From contig NZ_MVFY01000012.1 in assembly GCF_002042885.1 (NCBI RefSeq), positions 82,098 through 146,097 on the forward strand: DNA of 64,000 bases, given 5' to 3'. This DNA comes from Citrobacter portucalensis. GTDB taxonomy: Bacteria > Pseudomonadota > Gammaproteobacteria > Enterobacterales > Enterobacteriaceae. Below the pieces are notes generated by a model, which saw nothing but the letters and a program-made list of their open reading frames with translations, did not search any database and had not been told where the DNA came from. The translations under genes and the position numbers were made by a program. Shown piece by piece: positions 53,372-63,994 of this stretch (positions within the stretch are counted from its first letter, which is position 1; every line of letters begins with the position of its first letter).

Positions 53372-53422
53372 CCCATAAACTCAGATCCAATAGGGCGCAG
53401 AGTGATGATCTGAGTTTATGGG
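53372..53422. promoter_or_regulatory. MelR operator: 16-base inverted repeat
   Basis: CCCATAAACTCAGATC (53372-53387) and its exact reverse complement GATCTGAGTTTATGGG (53407-53422), 19 bases apart, in the melR-melA divergent region. E. coli melAB is activated from two 18-base MelR sites in inverted orientation, one centred at -62.5; the right copy here is centred 87 bases before the melA ATG, which fits that spacing. The spacer could hold the CRP contact found there in E. coli. Confidence 0.75.
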
Positions 53423-53501
53423 AATGCTCAGCAGGGAAGTCGGAGGTTTTCATCTATGCGCTGTGCCACCATGACTGTGTTCACTAATGTTCTGGAGAGT
53501 C

Positions 53502-54857
53502 ATGATGTCTGCACCCAAAATTACCTTTATCGGCGCCGGTTCCACGATTTTCGTCAAAAATATTCTTGGGGACGTCTTTCACCGCGATGCGCTTAAATCT
53601 GCGCATATCGCCTTGATGGATCTCGATCCTACGCGTCTGGAAGAATCACACGTTGTTGTGCGCAAGTTGATGGATTCTGCGGGCGCGTCTGGACGAATCA
53701 CCTGCTATACCGATCAAAAAGCAGCATTACAGGATGCTGATTTTGTGGTGGTCGCTTTCCAGATCGGCGGCTATGAACCTTGTACCGTCACCGATTTTAC
53801 GGTGTGTAAACGCCATGGCCTGGAGCAGACGATTGCCGACACGCTGGGGCCGGGCGGCATCATGCGCGCGCTGCGTACCATCCCGCATTTATGGCAGATT
53901 TGTGAGGATATGACCGAAGTTTGTCCGCAGGCCACAATGCTTAACTACGTTAACCCGATGGCAATGAACACCTGGGCAATGTATGCGCGCTATCCGCATA
54001 TTAAGCAGGTTGGGTTGTGTCATTCGGTGCAGGGGACGGCGGAGGAGTTGGCCCGCGATCTGAACATCGACCCTGCTTCTTTGCGCTATCGCAGTGCCGG
54101 GATCAACCATATGGCGTTTTATCTGGAGCTGGAGCGCAAAACGGCGGACGGTGCCTATGTGAATCTCTACCCGGAGCTGCTGGCGGCCTATGAATCCGGT
54201 CAGGCGCCGAAACCAAATATTCACGGAAATACCCGTTGCCAGAACATTGTGCGTTATGAAATGTTCAAAAAATTGGGGTATTTCGTCACCGAATCGTCGG
54301 AGCACTTCGCTGAATATACGCCGTGGTTTATCAAACCGGGACGTGAAGATCTGATTGAGCGCTATAAGGTGCCATTGGATGAATATCCGAAACGTTGTGT
54401 GGAACAGTTGGCGAACTGGAAAAAAGAGCTGGAAGAGTACAAAACGGCTGAGCGGATCGACATTAAACCGTCGCGCGAATATGCCAGCACTATCATGAAC
54501 GCTATCTGGACCGGTGAACCGAGCGTCGTGTATGGCAACGTTCGCAATGACAATCTGATCGATAACCTGCCGCAAGGCTGCTGCGTTGAAGTCGCTTGTC
54601 TGGTCGATGCAAATGGTATTCAGCCAACGAAAGTCGGGACTCTCCCGTCACATTTGGCGGCCATGATGCAAACCAATATCAATGTTCAGACCCTGCTAAC
54701 GGAAGCCATCCTGACGGAGAATCGCGATCGCGTTTATCACGCGGCAATGATGGATCCGCATACCGCCGCGGTACTGGGGATTGAAGAGATTTATGCGCTG
54801 GTGGACGACCTGATCGCGTCTCACGGCGACTGGCTGCCGGCCTGGCTGCACCGTTAA
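53502..54857 (+). CDS. melA: Alpha-galactosidase (melibiase)
   Basis: NAD- and Mn-dependent glycoside hydrolase of family GH4, cleaving melibiose to galactose and glucose in the cytoplasm. 451 residues. NAD fold [20 protein letters not shown]; metal and substrate motifs [27 protein letters not shown] and [15 protein letters not shown] 53502 behind CTGGAG; an upstream in-frame start at 53487 has none. Confidence 0.97.
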   Translation: MMSAPKITFIGAGSTIFVKNILGDVFHRDALKSAHIALMDLDPTRLEESHVVVRKLMDSAGASGRITCYTDQKAALQDADFVVVAFQIGGYEPCTVTDFTVCKRHGLEQTIADTLGPGGIMRALRTIPHLWQICEDMTEVCPQATMLNYVNPMAMNTWAMYARYPHIKQVGLCHSVQGTAEELARDLNIDPASLRYRSAGINHMAFYLELERKTADGAYVNLYPELLAAYESGQAPKPNIHGNTRCQNIVRYEMFKKLGYFVTESSEHFAEYTPWFIKPGREDLIERYKVPLDEYPKRCVEQLANWKKELEEYKTAERIDIKPSREYASTIMNAIWTGEPSVVYGNVRNDNLIDNLPQGCCVEVACLVDANGIQPTKVGTLPSHLAAMMQTNINVQTLLTEAILTENRDRVYHAAMMDPHTAAVLGIEEIYALVDDLIASHGDWLPAWLHR

Positions 54858-54949
54858 TACACAATCACGCCGGGCATTGTATCCGGCGTTTAACCTCTGA
54901 CGTTTCCTCTTACAGAAGGCGGGCGCTGGTAACAGCGACCCGATACCCT

Positions 54950-56380
54950 ATGAGCATATCTCTGACAACAAAACTCAGTTATGGATTTGGAGCGTTTGGT
55001 AAGGATTTCGCCATCGGTATTGTGTACATGTACCTGATGTATTACTACACCGACGTGGTGGGATTATCGGTGGGGCTGGTCGGAACGTTGTTCCTGGCGG
55101 CAAGGATTTGGGATGCGGTAAACGATCCCATCATGGGCTGGATTGTGAACGCCACCCGATCGCGCTGGGGAAAATTTAAACCCTGGATTTTACTCGGTAC
55201 GCTGGCGAACTCATTGGTGCTGTTTTTGCTTTTTAGCGCACATCTTTTTGAGGGTACTGCGCAGGTCGTATTTGTTTGCGTGACGTATATATTATGGGGA
55301 ATGACCTACACCATTATGGATATTCCATTCTGGTCACTGGTGCCAACCATTACGCTGGATAAACGCGAGCGTGAACAACTGGTGCCGTACCCCCGTTTCT
55401 TCGCCAGCCTTTCTGGGTTTGTTACCGCAGGCGTGACGCTGCCTTTTGTGAGCTATGTTGGCGGAGCAGATCGTGGTTTTGGTTTTCAGATGTTTACGCT
55501 AATTCTCATCGCGTTCTTTATCATTTCCACCGTTGTGACGCTACGGAATGTGCATGAGGTTTATTCGTCAGGCAGTGAGGCCACGGCAGACAGCAGCCGT
55601 ATTGGGTTGAAAGCGATCGTTGGGCTTATCTATAAAAATGACCAGCTATCCTGCCTGTTAGGTATGGCACTGGCTTACAATATTGCATCCAATATCATTG
55701 CTGGCTTTGCCATTTACTATTTTACCTACGTCATTGGCGATGCAAGTCTCTTCCCGTACTACATGTCTTACGCAGGTGCGGCAAACCTGTTGACGCTGAT
55801 TTTCTTTCCTCGGCTGGTAAACGCGTTGTCACGACGGATCTTGTGGGCTGGGGCATCGGTGTTGCCGGTGCTTAGCTGTAGCGTACTACTGGTGATGGCG
55901 CTGGCAGATTTCCATAATATCTTACTGATTGTTATAGCGGGTGTTTTACTGAATATTGGTTCTGCGCTTTTCTGGGTGTTGCAGGTCATTATGGTGGCGG
56001 ATACCGTTGATTACGGCGAATACAAACTTAATGTTCGTTGTGAAAGTATCGCTTATTCGGTGCAGACAATGGTGGTAAAAGGTGGGTCAGCATTTGCCGC
56101 TTTCTTTATCGCGTTGATACTCGGAGTGATTAATTACGCGCCAAATGTCGCGCAGTCTGCCGAAACCATCGTTGGCATGCAGTTTATTATGATAGCGCTA
56201 CCCGCACTCTTTTTTGTGGTGACCTTAGTCCTGTATTTCCGCTTTTATCGACTGAATGGCGACACCCTGCGCAGGATCCAGATCCATTTACTGGATAAGT
56301 ATCGCAAGGTGCCGCAGCACCATGAGCAACCGGATATCCCGGCTATTGCGGTAGTGGCTCCAGGCGATGTGAAGGCATAG
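54950..56380 (+). CDS. melB: Melibiose/cation symporter
   Basis: GPH-family carrier importing melibiose with Na+, Li+ or H+. 476 residues, twelve helices. Cation-site aspartates in [20 protein letters not shown] and the loop [12 protein letters not shown] are conserved. Second gene of the mel operon; a SemiSWEET gene begins two bases after its stop. Confidence 0.97.
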   Translation: MSISLTTKLSYGFGAFGKDFAIGIVYMYLMYYYTDVVGLSVGLVGTLFLAARIWDAVNDPIMGWIVNATRSRWGKFKPWILLGTLANSLVLFLLFSAHLFEGTAQVVFVCVTYILWGMTYTIMDIPFWSLVPTITLDKREREQLVPYPRFFASLSGFVTAGVTLPFVSYVGGADRGFGFQMFTLILIAFFIISTVVTLRNVHEVYSSGSEATADSSRIGLKAIVGLIYKNDQLSCLLGMALAYNIASNIIAGFAIYYFTYVIGDASLFPYYMSYAGAANLLTLIFFPRLVNALSRRILWAGASVLPVLSCSVLLVMALADFHNILLIVIAGVLLNIGSALFWVLQVIMVADTVDYGEYKLNVRCESIAYSVQTMVVKGGSAFAAFFIALILGVINYAPNVAQSAETIVGMQFIMIALPALFFVVTLVLYFRFYRLNGDTLRRIQIHLLDKYRKVPQHHEQPDIPAIAVVAPGDVKA

Positions 56381-56382
56381 CG

Positions 56383-56637
56383 ATGGAATGGCATTCGTTG
56401 ATTGGGTATTTGGCGGCCAGCCTGACGACGCTCTCTTTCTTACCGCAAGCCATTAAGGTTATTACCACCCGCAACACGCAAGGCATCTCCGGTTTGATGT
56501 ATGTGATGTTTGTGTGCGGGCTGGTTTTGTGGCTGATTTACGGATTATTGATTGAAGATACTGCCGTCAGCATGGCGAACTTTCTGACACTGTTGTTCGC
56601 CTTGCCGATTCTGGTTATCAAGTATCGCAGTAGGTAA
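56383..56637 (+). CDS. SemiSWEET sugar transporter in the mel operon
   Basis: 84 residues with three membrane helices and the PQ-loop LTTLSFLPQAIKVITTRNTQGIS: a half-SWEET that would dimerise into a passive sugar carrier, usually for mono- or disaccharides. The gap to melB is two bases, so co-expression with melAB is nearly certain. I do not recall it at this place in E. coli K-12. It could release excess glucose or galactose made by MelA, or admit them; neither can be told from sequence. Confidence 0.85.
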   Translation: MEWHSLIGYLAASLTTLSFLPQAIKVITTRNTQGISGLMYVMFVCGLVLWLIYGLLIEDTAVSMANFLTLLFALPILVIKYRSR

Positions 56638-56645
56638 TGTAGATT

Positions 56646-56678
56646 GCTGGAGAAGCGTTAGCGCTCTCCGGCCGTTTT
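56646..56678 (+). terminator. Shared hairpin between SemiSWEET and yjdF
   Basis: GCTGGAGAAGCG-TTAG-CGCTCTCCGGC forms an 11-bp stem with one bulge and is followed by CGTTTT on the plus strand. The yjdF stop codon lies in its loop. Plausible terminator of the mel operon. Confidence 0.5.
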
Positions 56679-57281
56679 CAACTGCCGATTGTGCCAGCCC
56701 GCCAGTGCGAGGACCGTTGTTAACGCACCGAGCAGGGCGCAGAACATGTCCGACTGGGTATCCCACGGGTCACCCTGCGTGCCAAGGAAGTCATCCGCAC
56801 CTTGTCCCATTGCCAGCGCCGCCCACCATTCGATGAGTTCATACATTGCGCTAATCGCCAGTGCTACGCAGCAGACCAAAAATGCCAGCATCTTACGACC
56901 ACGGACAATATTGCCGCGCACTAAAATCTCTCTTGCCGTCAGGGCTGGTACCAGCCCCTGGAAGAAGTGGCCCAGCTTGTCATAGGGGTTTCGACTGAGA
57001 TCCAGCCATTCCTGAACCTGAAAACCGACGGGGACTTTGGCGTAGGTATACATCCCGCCTACCATCAGAATGATGGCGTGCAAGAAAATCAACGTATAAA
57101 GCAGCTGCGTCAATGGGTACTGCTTCATGGTAGCCAGCAACAGCGGGACGACAATAATGACTGGCGTGACTTCCATCAGCCAGGTGATTTTCTCAGAGGC
57201 AGAGATACCGGTGTAGATAAGAATCAGCGCCAGGATCAATGCGCCGGTGCGCAAGATTGTGGGGTTCAGAGTGCGGAGCAT
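56658..57281 (-). CDS. yjdF: Inner-membrane protein YjdF, DUF2238 family
   Basis: Function unknown; about 207 residues with six or so membrane helices. Conserved acidic and histidine residues sit at helix ends: SRNPYDKLGHFFQGLVPALTAREIL and YELIEWWAALAMGQGADDFLGTQGDPWDTQSDM. Those polar residues in the membrane hint at metal or small-molecule binding. ATG 57281 gives the E. coli length; a TTG at 57338 would add 19 residues without support. Confidence 0.88.
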   Translation of the reverse strand: MLRTLNPTILRTGALILALILIYTGISASEKITWLMEVTPVIIVVPLLLATMKQYPLTQLLYTLIFLHAIILMVGGMYTYAKVPVGFQVQEWLDLSRNPYDKLGHFFQGLVPALTAREILVRGNIVRGRKMLAFLVCCVALAISAMYELIEWWAALAMGQGADDFLGTQGDPWDTQSDMFCALLGALTTVLALAGWHNRQLKTAGER

Positions 57282-57378
57282 TGCGAATTCACACGTAATG
57301 GAAAAGGTCACTATTCCCTGTGAACGGCAAAAATTCAATACCAGTAAATGGGGGGATAAAGTTGGCCCGGGGGGATCG

Positions 57379-57412
57379 CTGGACTGACGCCAAAAATTTA
57401 GTGCCAGTCCAG
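57379..57412 (-). terminator. Dyad downstream of fumB
   Basis: CTGGACTG (57379-57386) and CAGTCCAG (57405-57412) enclose an 18-base AT-rich loop, 17 bases after the fumB stop. No T-run follows on the minus strand, so its role as terminator is uncertain. Confidence 0.4.
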
Positions 57413-57428
57413 TGCCGGGCCGAATGGG

Positions 57429-59075
57429 TTACTTCGCGCAGTTAGCGCATTGTTTGCTGACGATTTGCTGGAAGAAATCGTTGCCTTTGTCATCGACCAG
57501 AATGAAAGCCGGGAAATCTTCTACTTCGATTTTCCAGATAGCTTCCATACCCAGCTCCGGGTATTCCACGCATTCCAGATGCTTAATGCTCTGCTGCGCC
57601 AGTACCGCTGCTGGTCCACCGATGCTGCCCAAGTAGAAGCCGCCGTGTTTGTGGCAGGCGTCAGTCACCTGCTGGCTACGGTTACCTTTTGCCAGCATGA
57701 TCATGCTGCCGCCGTGAGACTGCAACAGGTCAACGTAGGAGTCCATACGACCCGCGGTGGTTGGACCTAAAGAACCGGACGGGTAGCCTGCAGGCGTTTT
57801 GGCCGGACCCGCGTAGTAGATCGGATGATCTTTCACGTACTGCGGCAGACCTTCGCCGGACTCAATACGTTCTTTTAACTTCGCGTGGGCAATGTCACGA
57901 CCAACAATGATAGTACCGCTCAGTGACAGACGAGTAGAAACCGGGTACTGAGAGAGCTGGGCGAGGATCTCTTTCATTGGGCGGTTAAGGTCAACTTTAA
58001 CCACTTCGCCTTCGCCCGCCTGGCGCAGAGATTCCGGAATGTACTGACCTGGGTTATGTTCCAGTTTTTCAATCCAGATCCCTTCGCGGTTGATCTTGGC
58101 CTTAATGTTACGGTCTGCGGAGCAAGAAACACCCATACCAACCGGGCAGGACGCGCCGTGGCGAGGCAGGCGGATCACGCGGATATCATGTGCGAAGTAT
58201 TTCCCGCCGAACTGAGCACCAAGGCCGAGTTTCTGCGCTTCTTCCAGCAGTTCTTGTTCCAGTTGCAGATCGCGGAACGCCTGGCCGTGAGCATTACCTT
58301 CAGTCGGTAGCGCGTCATAGTAGTGTGTGCTGGCCAGCTTCACCGTTTTGAGGGTGCTTTCCGCTGACGTACCACCAATAACGAATGCGATGTGATACGG
58401 CGGGCAAGCTGCGGTACCCAGCGTGCGCATTTTCTCAACCAGGAAGTTTTTCAGTTTGCCGGGAGTCAGCAGCGCTTTGGTTTCCTGATACAGATAGGTT
58501 TTGTTGGCTGAGCCGCCGCCTTTGGCCACGCACAGGAATTTGTATTCGTCACCGTCCACGCTGTACAGATCGATCTGTGCGGGCAGGTTGGTGCCGGTAT
58601 TCACTTCTTTGTACATATCCAGCGCCGCGTTTTGCGAGTAGCGCAGGTTATCTTCGATATAGGTATTAAATACGCCTTTGGAGAGCGCCGCTTCATCGCC
58701 GCCGCCGGTCCAAACACGCTGACCTTTTTTACCCATGATGATTGCCGTACCGGTGTCCTGGCAGGTTGGCAACACGCCCTTGGCGGCGATTTCGGAGTTT
58801 CTCAGGAACTGCAGCGCCACGTACTTATCGTTTTCGCTGGCTTCGGGATCATGGAGAATTGAGGCGACTTGCTGTTGGTGTTCTGGGCGGAGCATGAAGG
58901 AGGCATCGTGGAAGGCTTGCTGGGCCAGTAGCGTAAGTGCTTCAGGGGCTACTTTCAGGATTGTTTCGCCTTCAAACTCGCCGACGCTGACGTGATCGGA
59001 TGTCAGCAGGTAGTACTCAGTTTTGTCTTCCCCCAGTGGGAAAGCCGCCTGGTAAGTGAATTCAACTTTTGACAT
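57429..59075 (-). CDS. fumB: Anaerobic class I fumarase B
   Basis: Iron-sulphur fumarase that makes fumarate from malate for anaerobic respiration. 548 residues, E. coli length. [4Fe-4S] ligand cysteines in [26 protein letters not shown] region and the C-terminal half beta domain with [22 protein letters not shown]. Downstream of dcuB in one transcription unit. Confidence 0.97.
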   Translation of the reverse strand: MSKVEFTYQAAFPLGEDKTEYYLLTSDHVSVGEFEGETILKVAPEALTLLAQQAFHDASFMLRPEHQQQVASILHDPEASENDKYVALQFLRNSEIAAKGVLPTCQDTGTAIIMGKKGQRVWTGGGDEAALSKGVFNTYIEDNLRYSQNAALDMYKEVNTGTNLPAQIDLYSVDGDEYKFLCVAKGGGSANKTYLYQETKALLTPGKLKNFLVEKMRTLGTAACPPYHIAFVIGGTSAESTLKTVKLASTHYYDALPTEGNAHGQAFRDLQLEQELLEEAQKLGLGAQFGGKYFAHDIRVIRLPRHGASCPVGMGVSCSADRNIKAKINREGIWIEKLEHNPGQYIPESLRQAGEGEVVKVDLNRPMKEILAQLSQYPVSTRLSLSGTIIVGRDIAHAKLKERIESGEGLPQYVKDHPIYYAGPAKTPAGYPSGSLGPTTAGRMDSYVDLLQSHGGSMIMLAKGNRSQQVTDACHKHGGFYLGSIGGPAAVLAQQSIKHLECVEYPELGMEAIWKIEVEDFPAFILVDDKGNDFFQQIVSKQCANCAK

Positions 59076-59134
59076 TTGCTTCCAGCCTTTTCATTTTTCT
59101 CAGGAATTTTAAAATTCTCTGTGTCTTCATGGTG

Positions 59135-59162
59135 GCGTGCCGTACCAACGTGGACGGCACGC
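59135..59162 (-). other. Intercistronic hairpin between dcuB and fumB
   Basis: GCGTGCCGT and ACGGCACGC pair as a perfect 9-bp stem with a 10-base loop, just after the dcuB stop. No T-run follows. It may set a processing or partial termination point that lets dcuB and fumB be expressed to different levels. Confidence 0.55.
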
Positions 59163-59171
59163 GAACTGTGA

Positions 59172-60512
59172 TTACAGGAAACCGTACATTGCGGCGAAGA
59201 TCCAACCAAAGACACAGGATACGCTTACGCCGATCAAGCCAGGCAGAATGAAGCTGTGGTTGATAACGAAGCGGCCGATGTGGGTGGTGCCGGAACGGTC
59301 AAACTGGATTGCAGCCAGATCGCTCGGGTAGGTCGGCAGAATGTAGTAACCGTAACATGCCGGAGCAGAAGCCACGATGTACGCGGGATCAACCCCGATT
59401 GCCAGCGCGACCGGAACAATCGCTGCCAGCGCCGCTGCCTGGGAGTTTACAAATTTGGATACCAGCAGCAGAACAATTGCATAGGCCCACGGATACTCTT
59501 TCACCATATTGCCCAGCACACCTTCGATTTCTGTCATGTGCGCGCCGAACATTGTTTCGGCCATCCAGGCAATACCGTACACCGCCACAATCGCGATCAT
59601 ACCGGAACGGAAGACTTCGTTTTTAGATATTGAAGCGGGATTGGTCTTCGTCAGGATAATAATCAGCGCACCGGTCAGCAGCATGAACATCTGGATAACC
59701 AGCACCATTGACAGCGGTTTGCCGCTAAAGGTAGGACGCAGCTCAGAGAACGCGCCAAGCACGGCAACAACGGCGATAGCGGCCAGGAAGATCCACATGG
59801 CCAGCCAGTTGCTTTTCGGCAGCTTTTTGTCTAACAGCGTGGCGGTATCGCCATACACATAGTTGTGGTTTTCAGGTACGGAAATGAACTTCTGGAACTC
59901 TTCATCTTTATCCAGATCCTTACCACGGAACCAGCTGAAGATACCGATCGCCAGGATACCCAACAGGGTAGACGGGATGGTGATGCTGAGCAGGTCGAGG
60001 AATTCGAGATGCTTGCCTTCAAACGTTACGTTACCCAGCATTGCCACCAGTGACACAACGGCTACAGAAACCGGGCTGGCGATAATCCCCATCTGTGCAC
60101 CGATAGAACTCGCCGCCATCGGACGTTCCGGGCGAATATTGTTCTTAATGGCAACGTCATAAATGATTGGCAGGATGGTGTATACCACGTGCCCTGTACC
60201 GCAGAGAATCGTCAGGGTGCAGGTAACGAAAGGTGCGACGATGGAAACGTATTTTGGGTTACGGCGCAGCAGCTTTTCAGCGATTTGCAGCATAACGTCA
60301 AGGCCGCCGGAGGCTTGCAAGGTTGCCGATGCGGCCACCACGGCAATAATAACCAGCATTACATCTACAGGTGGTTTACCCGGCTGGAGATGGAAAACGA
60401 AAACCAGAATGACCAGGCCGATACCGCCTAATAAACCCAGCGCGATACCGCCCTTTCTGGCACCATAAAACAAACATATTAATATTATGAGAAGTTGTAT
60501 ACTAAATAACAT
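59172..60512 (-). CDS. dcuB: Anaerobic C4-dicarboxylate antiporter DcuB
   Basis: Exchanges external fumarate or malate for succinate during fumarate respiration and acts as co-sensor with DcuS. 446 residues, about twelve helices. Conserved [35 protein letters not shown] and [29 protein letters not shown] 60512 ([13 protein letters not shown]) is chosen; ten extra codons upstream are leader. Confidence 0.97.
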   Translation of the reverse strand: MLFSIQLLIILICLFYGARKGGIALGLLGGIGLVILVFVFHLQPGKPPVDVMLVIIAVVAASATLQASGGLDVMLQIAEKLLRRNPKYVSIVAPFVTCTLTILCGTGHVVYTILPIIYDVAIKNNIRPERPMAASSIGAQMGIIASPVSVAVVSLVAMLGNVTFEGKHLEFLDLLSITIPSTLLGILAIGIFSWFRGKDLDKDEEFQKFISVPENHNYVYGDTATLLDKKLPKSNWLAMWIFLAAIAVVAVLGAFSELRPTFSGKPLSMVLVIQMFMLLTGALIIILTKTNPASISKNEVFRSGMIAIVAVYGIAWMAETMFGAHMTEIEGVLGNMVKEYPWAYAIVLLLVSKFVNSQAAALAAIVPVALAIGVDPAYIVASAPACYGYYILPTYPSDLAAIQFDRSGTTHIGRFVINHSFILPGLIGVSVSCVFGWIFAAMYGFL

Positions 60513-61229
60513 TTTATTTACCCTCGCGAAAAACCCAGTCAATTTTTTGAAAAATGGATCTGTGCCACATTCTTTTTTGCCAGAATAAGCATCAAAAAAT
60601 GGTCAGTATTCGATATGTCCGTATTTGCGATTAATGTTCAAATGTCTTGCTAGAATGTTTTTTCAAATTTATGGAAATATTTAGCTTTTTTCTGTGGCTT
60701 TGATCAGAGGAGAAAATCCTCAGGCGATGGGAAGCAGAGCTGGGCATGGAAAGCTGCGGTTGACGCTGTAATTTATCTGTTTTGCGTTTTCCGCTATTAC
60801 GTGAACCACCGACAGAATGGGTGAGTAGATTATTTATGTGATCACGGTCACGCCATCTCATAATGTGATGAGGTCGGCGTGCGGATACTTTTATTTGCTC
60901 ACAAAAATGTACGGTGTCCATGGTACGTAGCATGGTCTCCATTGCTACCAGTCTAGATTTTTTATGTCTGGTTAATTTCAGACTAATCCTTTATGGGTAA
61001 AAATACACACTCTGCGAGTTAGATAATACTTAATTAACTTTTGTTAGCGATTTTGAAATTAAAAACAGTGTGATGGTTGTCAATATTAAAATAATACATT
61101 TAACATGCCGGATACAAATATATTTGATCTAACGCAAATTTATAATTTTACAGTGCCAGCTGGTGAAATTGGGATTTTTCATTATTTTAATAATTGTTAC
61201 TTTCAAATAACAAATAATCCCAAGTGTAT
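60513..61229. promoter_or_regulatory. dcuB-dcuR intergenic region with CRP site
   Basis: 717 AT-rich bases. TGTGA-TCACGG-TCACG at 60837-60852 matches the CRP consensus in 9 of 10 positions. Upstream control of dcuB by CRP, FNR and DcuR is known in E. coli. A weak FNR-like TTGAT-CTAA-CGCAA lies at 61124-61137. An ORF of 103 codons at 60631-60942 (minus) shows no recognisable protein and covers the CRP site, so I do not call it a gene. Confidence 0.55.
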
Positions 61230-61949
61230 TTATTGGCAATATTGTTTAAGCAATGAGTAGTGTTCAGCCTGCACGCGATAACGATAAACAGGTCTGCCGG
61301 TCACGCCATAATGGATGCTGGTAAATAAGATGTGACAATTGACGAGCCAGATAAGGTATTTACGGCAAGAGACGCGCGAGATATTGACCTCGTTGGCCAG
61401 CTCATCCGTGGAGAACTCCTGATCCTGGTGCTCATCAATCCACTGACACAGCGTGCGTAACGTTTGTGGAGTTAATCCTTTAGGTAAGCGCCGTGCTTCC
61501 TGTTCATTGGAAGAGCTGCCGTGAATCAGCTGGTCAAGCTCAGACTGTTCATAATACTGATGCTTGTCCATCTCATTTTTCTTGTGCAGCCAGCCGGTGA
61601 GCGCCTCTTCAAACCGGGAAGCCTGGAAAGGTTTGATCAGGTAGTCAACAACACCGTAGTGAAGTGAATCTTTGATGGTGGTGGCATCAGCGGCGGAAGA
61701 GATGACGATGACATCACACTTGCAACCTTCGCTGTGCAGAACCGGTAGCAGGTCCAGACCGTTTTCTTTTTGCATATAAATATCTAGCAAAATCAGATCG
61801 ATATGATGACCGCTATGAAAGATTATCTCTTTTGCTTTCTCCAGCGTGGAGGCTGTGCCGCAGCAGTGAAAACCGGAGAGTTGTGCGACATAACGGCGGT
61901 TTAATTCCGCTACCATTGCATCGTCATCGACAATTAAGACATTGATCAT
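61230..61949 (-). CDS. dcuR: Response regulator DcuR
   Basis: CitB/DcuR-family regulator activating dcuB, fumB and frd genes when C4-dicarboxylates are present. 239 residues: receiver pocket VDDD at 7-10, phosphoacceptor LILLDIYMQKENG, LIKPFQASRFEE, and a C-terminal helix-turn-helix FSTDELANEVNISRVSCRKYLIWL. Coupled to dcuS by an ATGA overlap. Confidence 0.97.
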   Translation of the reverse strand: MINVLIVDDDAMVAELNRRYVAQLSGFHCCGTASTLEKAKEIIFHSGHHIDLILLDIYMQKENGLDLLPVLHSEGCKCDVIVISSAADATTIKDSLHYGVVDYLIKPFQASRFEEALTGWLHKKNEMDKHQYYEQSELDQLIHGSSSNEQEARRLPKGLTPQTLRTLCQWIDEHQDQEFSTDELANEVNISRVSCRKYLIWLVNCHILFTSIHYGVTGRPVYRYRVQAEHYSLLKQYCQ

Positions 61950-63577
61950 CTGCTGGCCCTCTCACCATTCCACGGTAACTGTACAAAAAATTGGGTGAAG
62001 ATCCCTGGTTCAGACTCGACGGAAATATTACCGCCAACGTTTTCAACCTGTTGTTTAACAAGCGCTAAACCAACGCCCCGTTCGGTTCCTTTTGACGAAA
62101 CGCCCTTCTCAAAGATATGCTCAATGTTTTCGGGGGCAATCCCCGGACCATCGTCATTCACTTCGCAATGCAACCAGCCGTGTCGATAATGCAAGGATAC
62201 GCTGATCTCACCACCAGGTTCTTGACCTAGCGCCTCCAGGGCGTTTTCAATCAGATTCCCCAGAACGGTAATCAGTACCGCCACCTGATCTTCGTTGCTA
62301 TTTTCCGGTAACTGGCTTTCATTGCTAATGACCAGACTATGGCCTAAATCAGATGTGCGATTAATCTTACTGAGTAAAAATCCTGCGATCACCGGTGATT
62401 TTATTTTTCCTAACAGTGAGCCAATTTCTTCCTGATAATTGTTTGCGGTCTTCAGGATGTAATTTTCAAGCTGCTTATAACTTTTCAGATGCAATAATCC
62501 CAGAATCACGTGCAATTTATTCATGAATTCGTGGGATCGTTCACGAAGTGCGTCGGCATAGTTGACCATACCATCCAGACGTTGCATTAGTTTTCGGACT
62601 TCAGTCTTATCTCTGAAGGTTGAAATGGCACCGATGATTTTACCGTTGCTGAGTACCGGGACCGTGTTAATTAAGAGTAGCCGATCCTTCACCATGATCT
62701 CTTCATCGCGGCGCGGCGTTCCGTCATGTAGTACCTGTGAAAAATCGACCACCTGTGACCACGCATGGCTGAGTGTGGAGAGCTGGGCATCATCTTGTGA
62801 TTTGTGATAATCCAGCAGCTCCTGCGCCGCCTGGTTAATCAGCGTCACCTCACCGCACTCGTCAACGGCAATAACACCTTCCTTTATAGAGTGCAGCATC
62901 GCCTGGCGTTGTTCGAACAGATTGGAGATTTCATAAGGCTCCAGGCCAAACAGAATGCGCTTGAGGACTTTGACAAATACCCATGTGCCGAGTAGCCCAA
63001 CCAGTACACCAAATAAGATGGACCAAAAGATGCTGCCGCGGCTGTTATTGATCTGCTCAGTCACCCGGCTTAGCTCAAGGCCGATCGACACCACGCCAAT
63101 CTGCCGATGATGTTCGTCATAGATAGGAGTAAATACACGTAGAGCTTTAGCCAGGAATCCGCGATTAATGGCGACATTCTCTTTACCTTGCAGGGCCAGC
63201 AATATGTCATCACCTTTAAATGGCTGACCGATTCGCTGCGCTTCGGGATGGGAGTAACGAATGCTTTGCATATCAGTGACGACGATAAACAAAAAGTCGT
63301 TGCTCTTATTCACCGCCTGGGCAATCGCCTGAATGCCGCTTTCCTCGGGCTTTTTCATTAGGCCCTGGCGGATCTCCGGAGAGTTGGCTAGCGTTCGCGC
63401 GACCGCAAGCGCTTTACTCGCTAAGGCATCGCGCGTCATGTTGCTGATCTGCGAGAAATAAATCAGATGAACGACAAGCAGCACGGAGAAGAGTACTGCA
63501 CTAACCATGAGGATCACGGTGGTGCCAAGCTTCATTGGGCGTTTACGTATAGCAGTACGTTGCAGGGAGTATCTCAT
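61946..63577 (-). CDS. dcuS: C4-dicarboxylate sensor kinase DcuS
   Basis: Membrane sensor for fumarate, malate and succinate. 543 residues: helix 1 about 21-41, periplasmic PAS/PASp sensor with RYSHPEAQRIGQPF and NRGFLAKALRVFTPIYDE, helix 2 about 182-202, cytoplasmic PAS, histidine box RERSHEFMNKLHVILGLL, N-box NLIENALEAL and GVGLALVKQQVENVGG. ATG 63577 is taken instead of a GTG one codon earlier. Confidence 0.96.
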   Translation of the reverse strand: MRYSLQRTAIRKRPMKLGTTVILMVSAVLFSVLLVVHLIYFSQISNMTRDALASKALAVARTLANSPEIRQGLMKKPEESGIQAIAQAVNKSNDFLFIVVTDMQSIRYSHPEAQRIGQPFKGDDILLALQGKENVAINRGFLAKALRVFTPIYDEHHRQIGVVSIGLELSRVTEQINNSRGSIFWSILFGVLVGLLGTWVFVKVLKRILFGLEPYEISNLFEQRQAMLHSIKEGVIAVDECGEVTLINQAAQELLDYHKSQDDAQLSTLSHAWSQVVDFSQVLHDGTPRRDEEIMVKDRLLLINTVPVLSNGKIIGAISTFRDKTEVRKLMQRLDGMVNYADALRERSHEFMNKLHVILGLLHLKSYKQLENYILKTANNYQEEIGSLLGKIKSPVIAGFLLSKINRTSDLGHSLVISNESQLPENSNEDQVAVLITVLGNLIENALEALGQEPGGEISVSLHYRHGWLHCEVNDDGPGIAPENIEHIFEKGVSSKGTERGVGLALVKQQVENVGGNISVESEPGIFTQFFVQLPWNGERASR

Positions 63578-63835
63578 CACGGTCCTGAAATCACGGTTTG
63601 TGCGGGTATTATTGCCTGATGGGGTGCGTAATTCAAAGGTGGTAGGGATTATGGCGCTTAAGTTGTCAGTCCTTCTTCTTTATATAGCGTAGAGTGAATT
63701 TCTTTCTATATAGAGGTTTTCATACCGATTCTCTCCCTTTTTAGGGACGCTTACAGATAATTTCCTTACGATTGTGGATAACTCTGTGTGTAAATGGGTA
63801 TAAGGCGGGATTTTGCTGTGGAATGCAGCAGTCAG
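63578..63835. other. Spacer between dcuS and the rRNA promoters
   Basis: No gene. A partial REP-like GCCTGATGGGGTGCG begins at 63614, and a perfect DnaA box (TTATCCACA on the minus strand) lies at 63773-63781. The dcuS promoter must be here too but is not obvious. Confidence 0.5.
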
Positions 63836-63885
63836 TCATTTTTCTGTCATTTAAGGGTTGCGGGCCGCAGGAAACTCCCTATAAT
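63836..63885 (+). promoter_or_regulatory. rRNA operon promoter P1 with UP element
   Basis: TTGCGG (63858-63863), 16-base spacer, TATAAT (63880-63885), followed by the GC-rich discriminator GCGCC typical of stringently controlled rrn P1. The AT-rich stretch ending TCATTTAAGG upstream is the UP element. Confidence 0.93.
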
Positions 63886-63966
63886 GCGCCTCCATCGACA
63901 CGGCGGATGTGAATCACTTCACACAAACAGCCGGTTCGGTTGAAGAGAAAAACCTGAAAATGAGGG

Positions 63967-63994
63967 TTGACTCTGAAAGAGGAAAGCGTAATAT
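63967..63994 (+). promoter_or_regulatory. rRNA operon promoter P2
   Basis: TTGACT (63967-63972), 16-base spacer, TAATAT (63989-63994), 109 bases after the P1 -10, the usual P1-P2 distance. The 16S rRNA gene should begin some 200 bases beyond the window end. Confidence 0.9.

Noticed and set aside
53889..54575. 228-codon minus-strand ORF inside melA
   Set aside because: Antisense shadow of a well-conserved GH4 enzyme.
60631..60942. 103-codon ORF on the minus strand between dcuB and dcuR
   Set aside because: No recognisable protein features, it covers a strong CRP site, and its composition looks non-coding.
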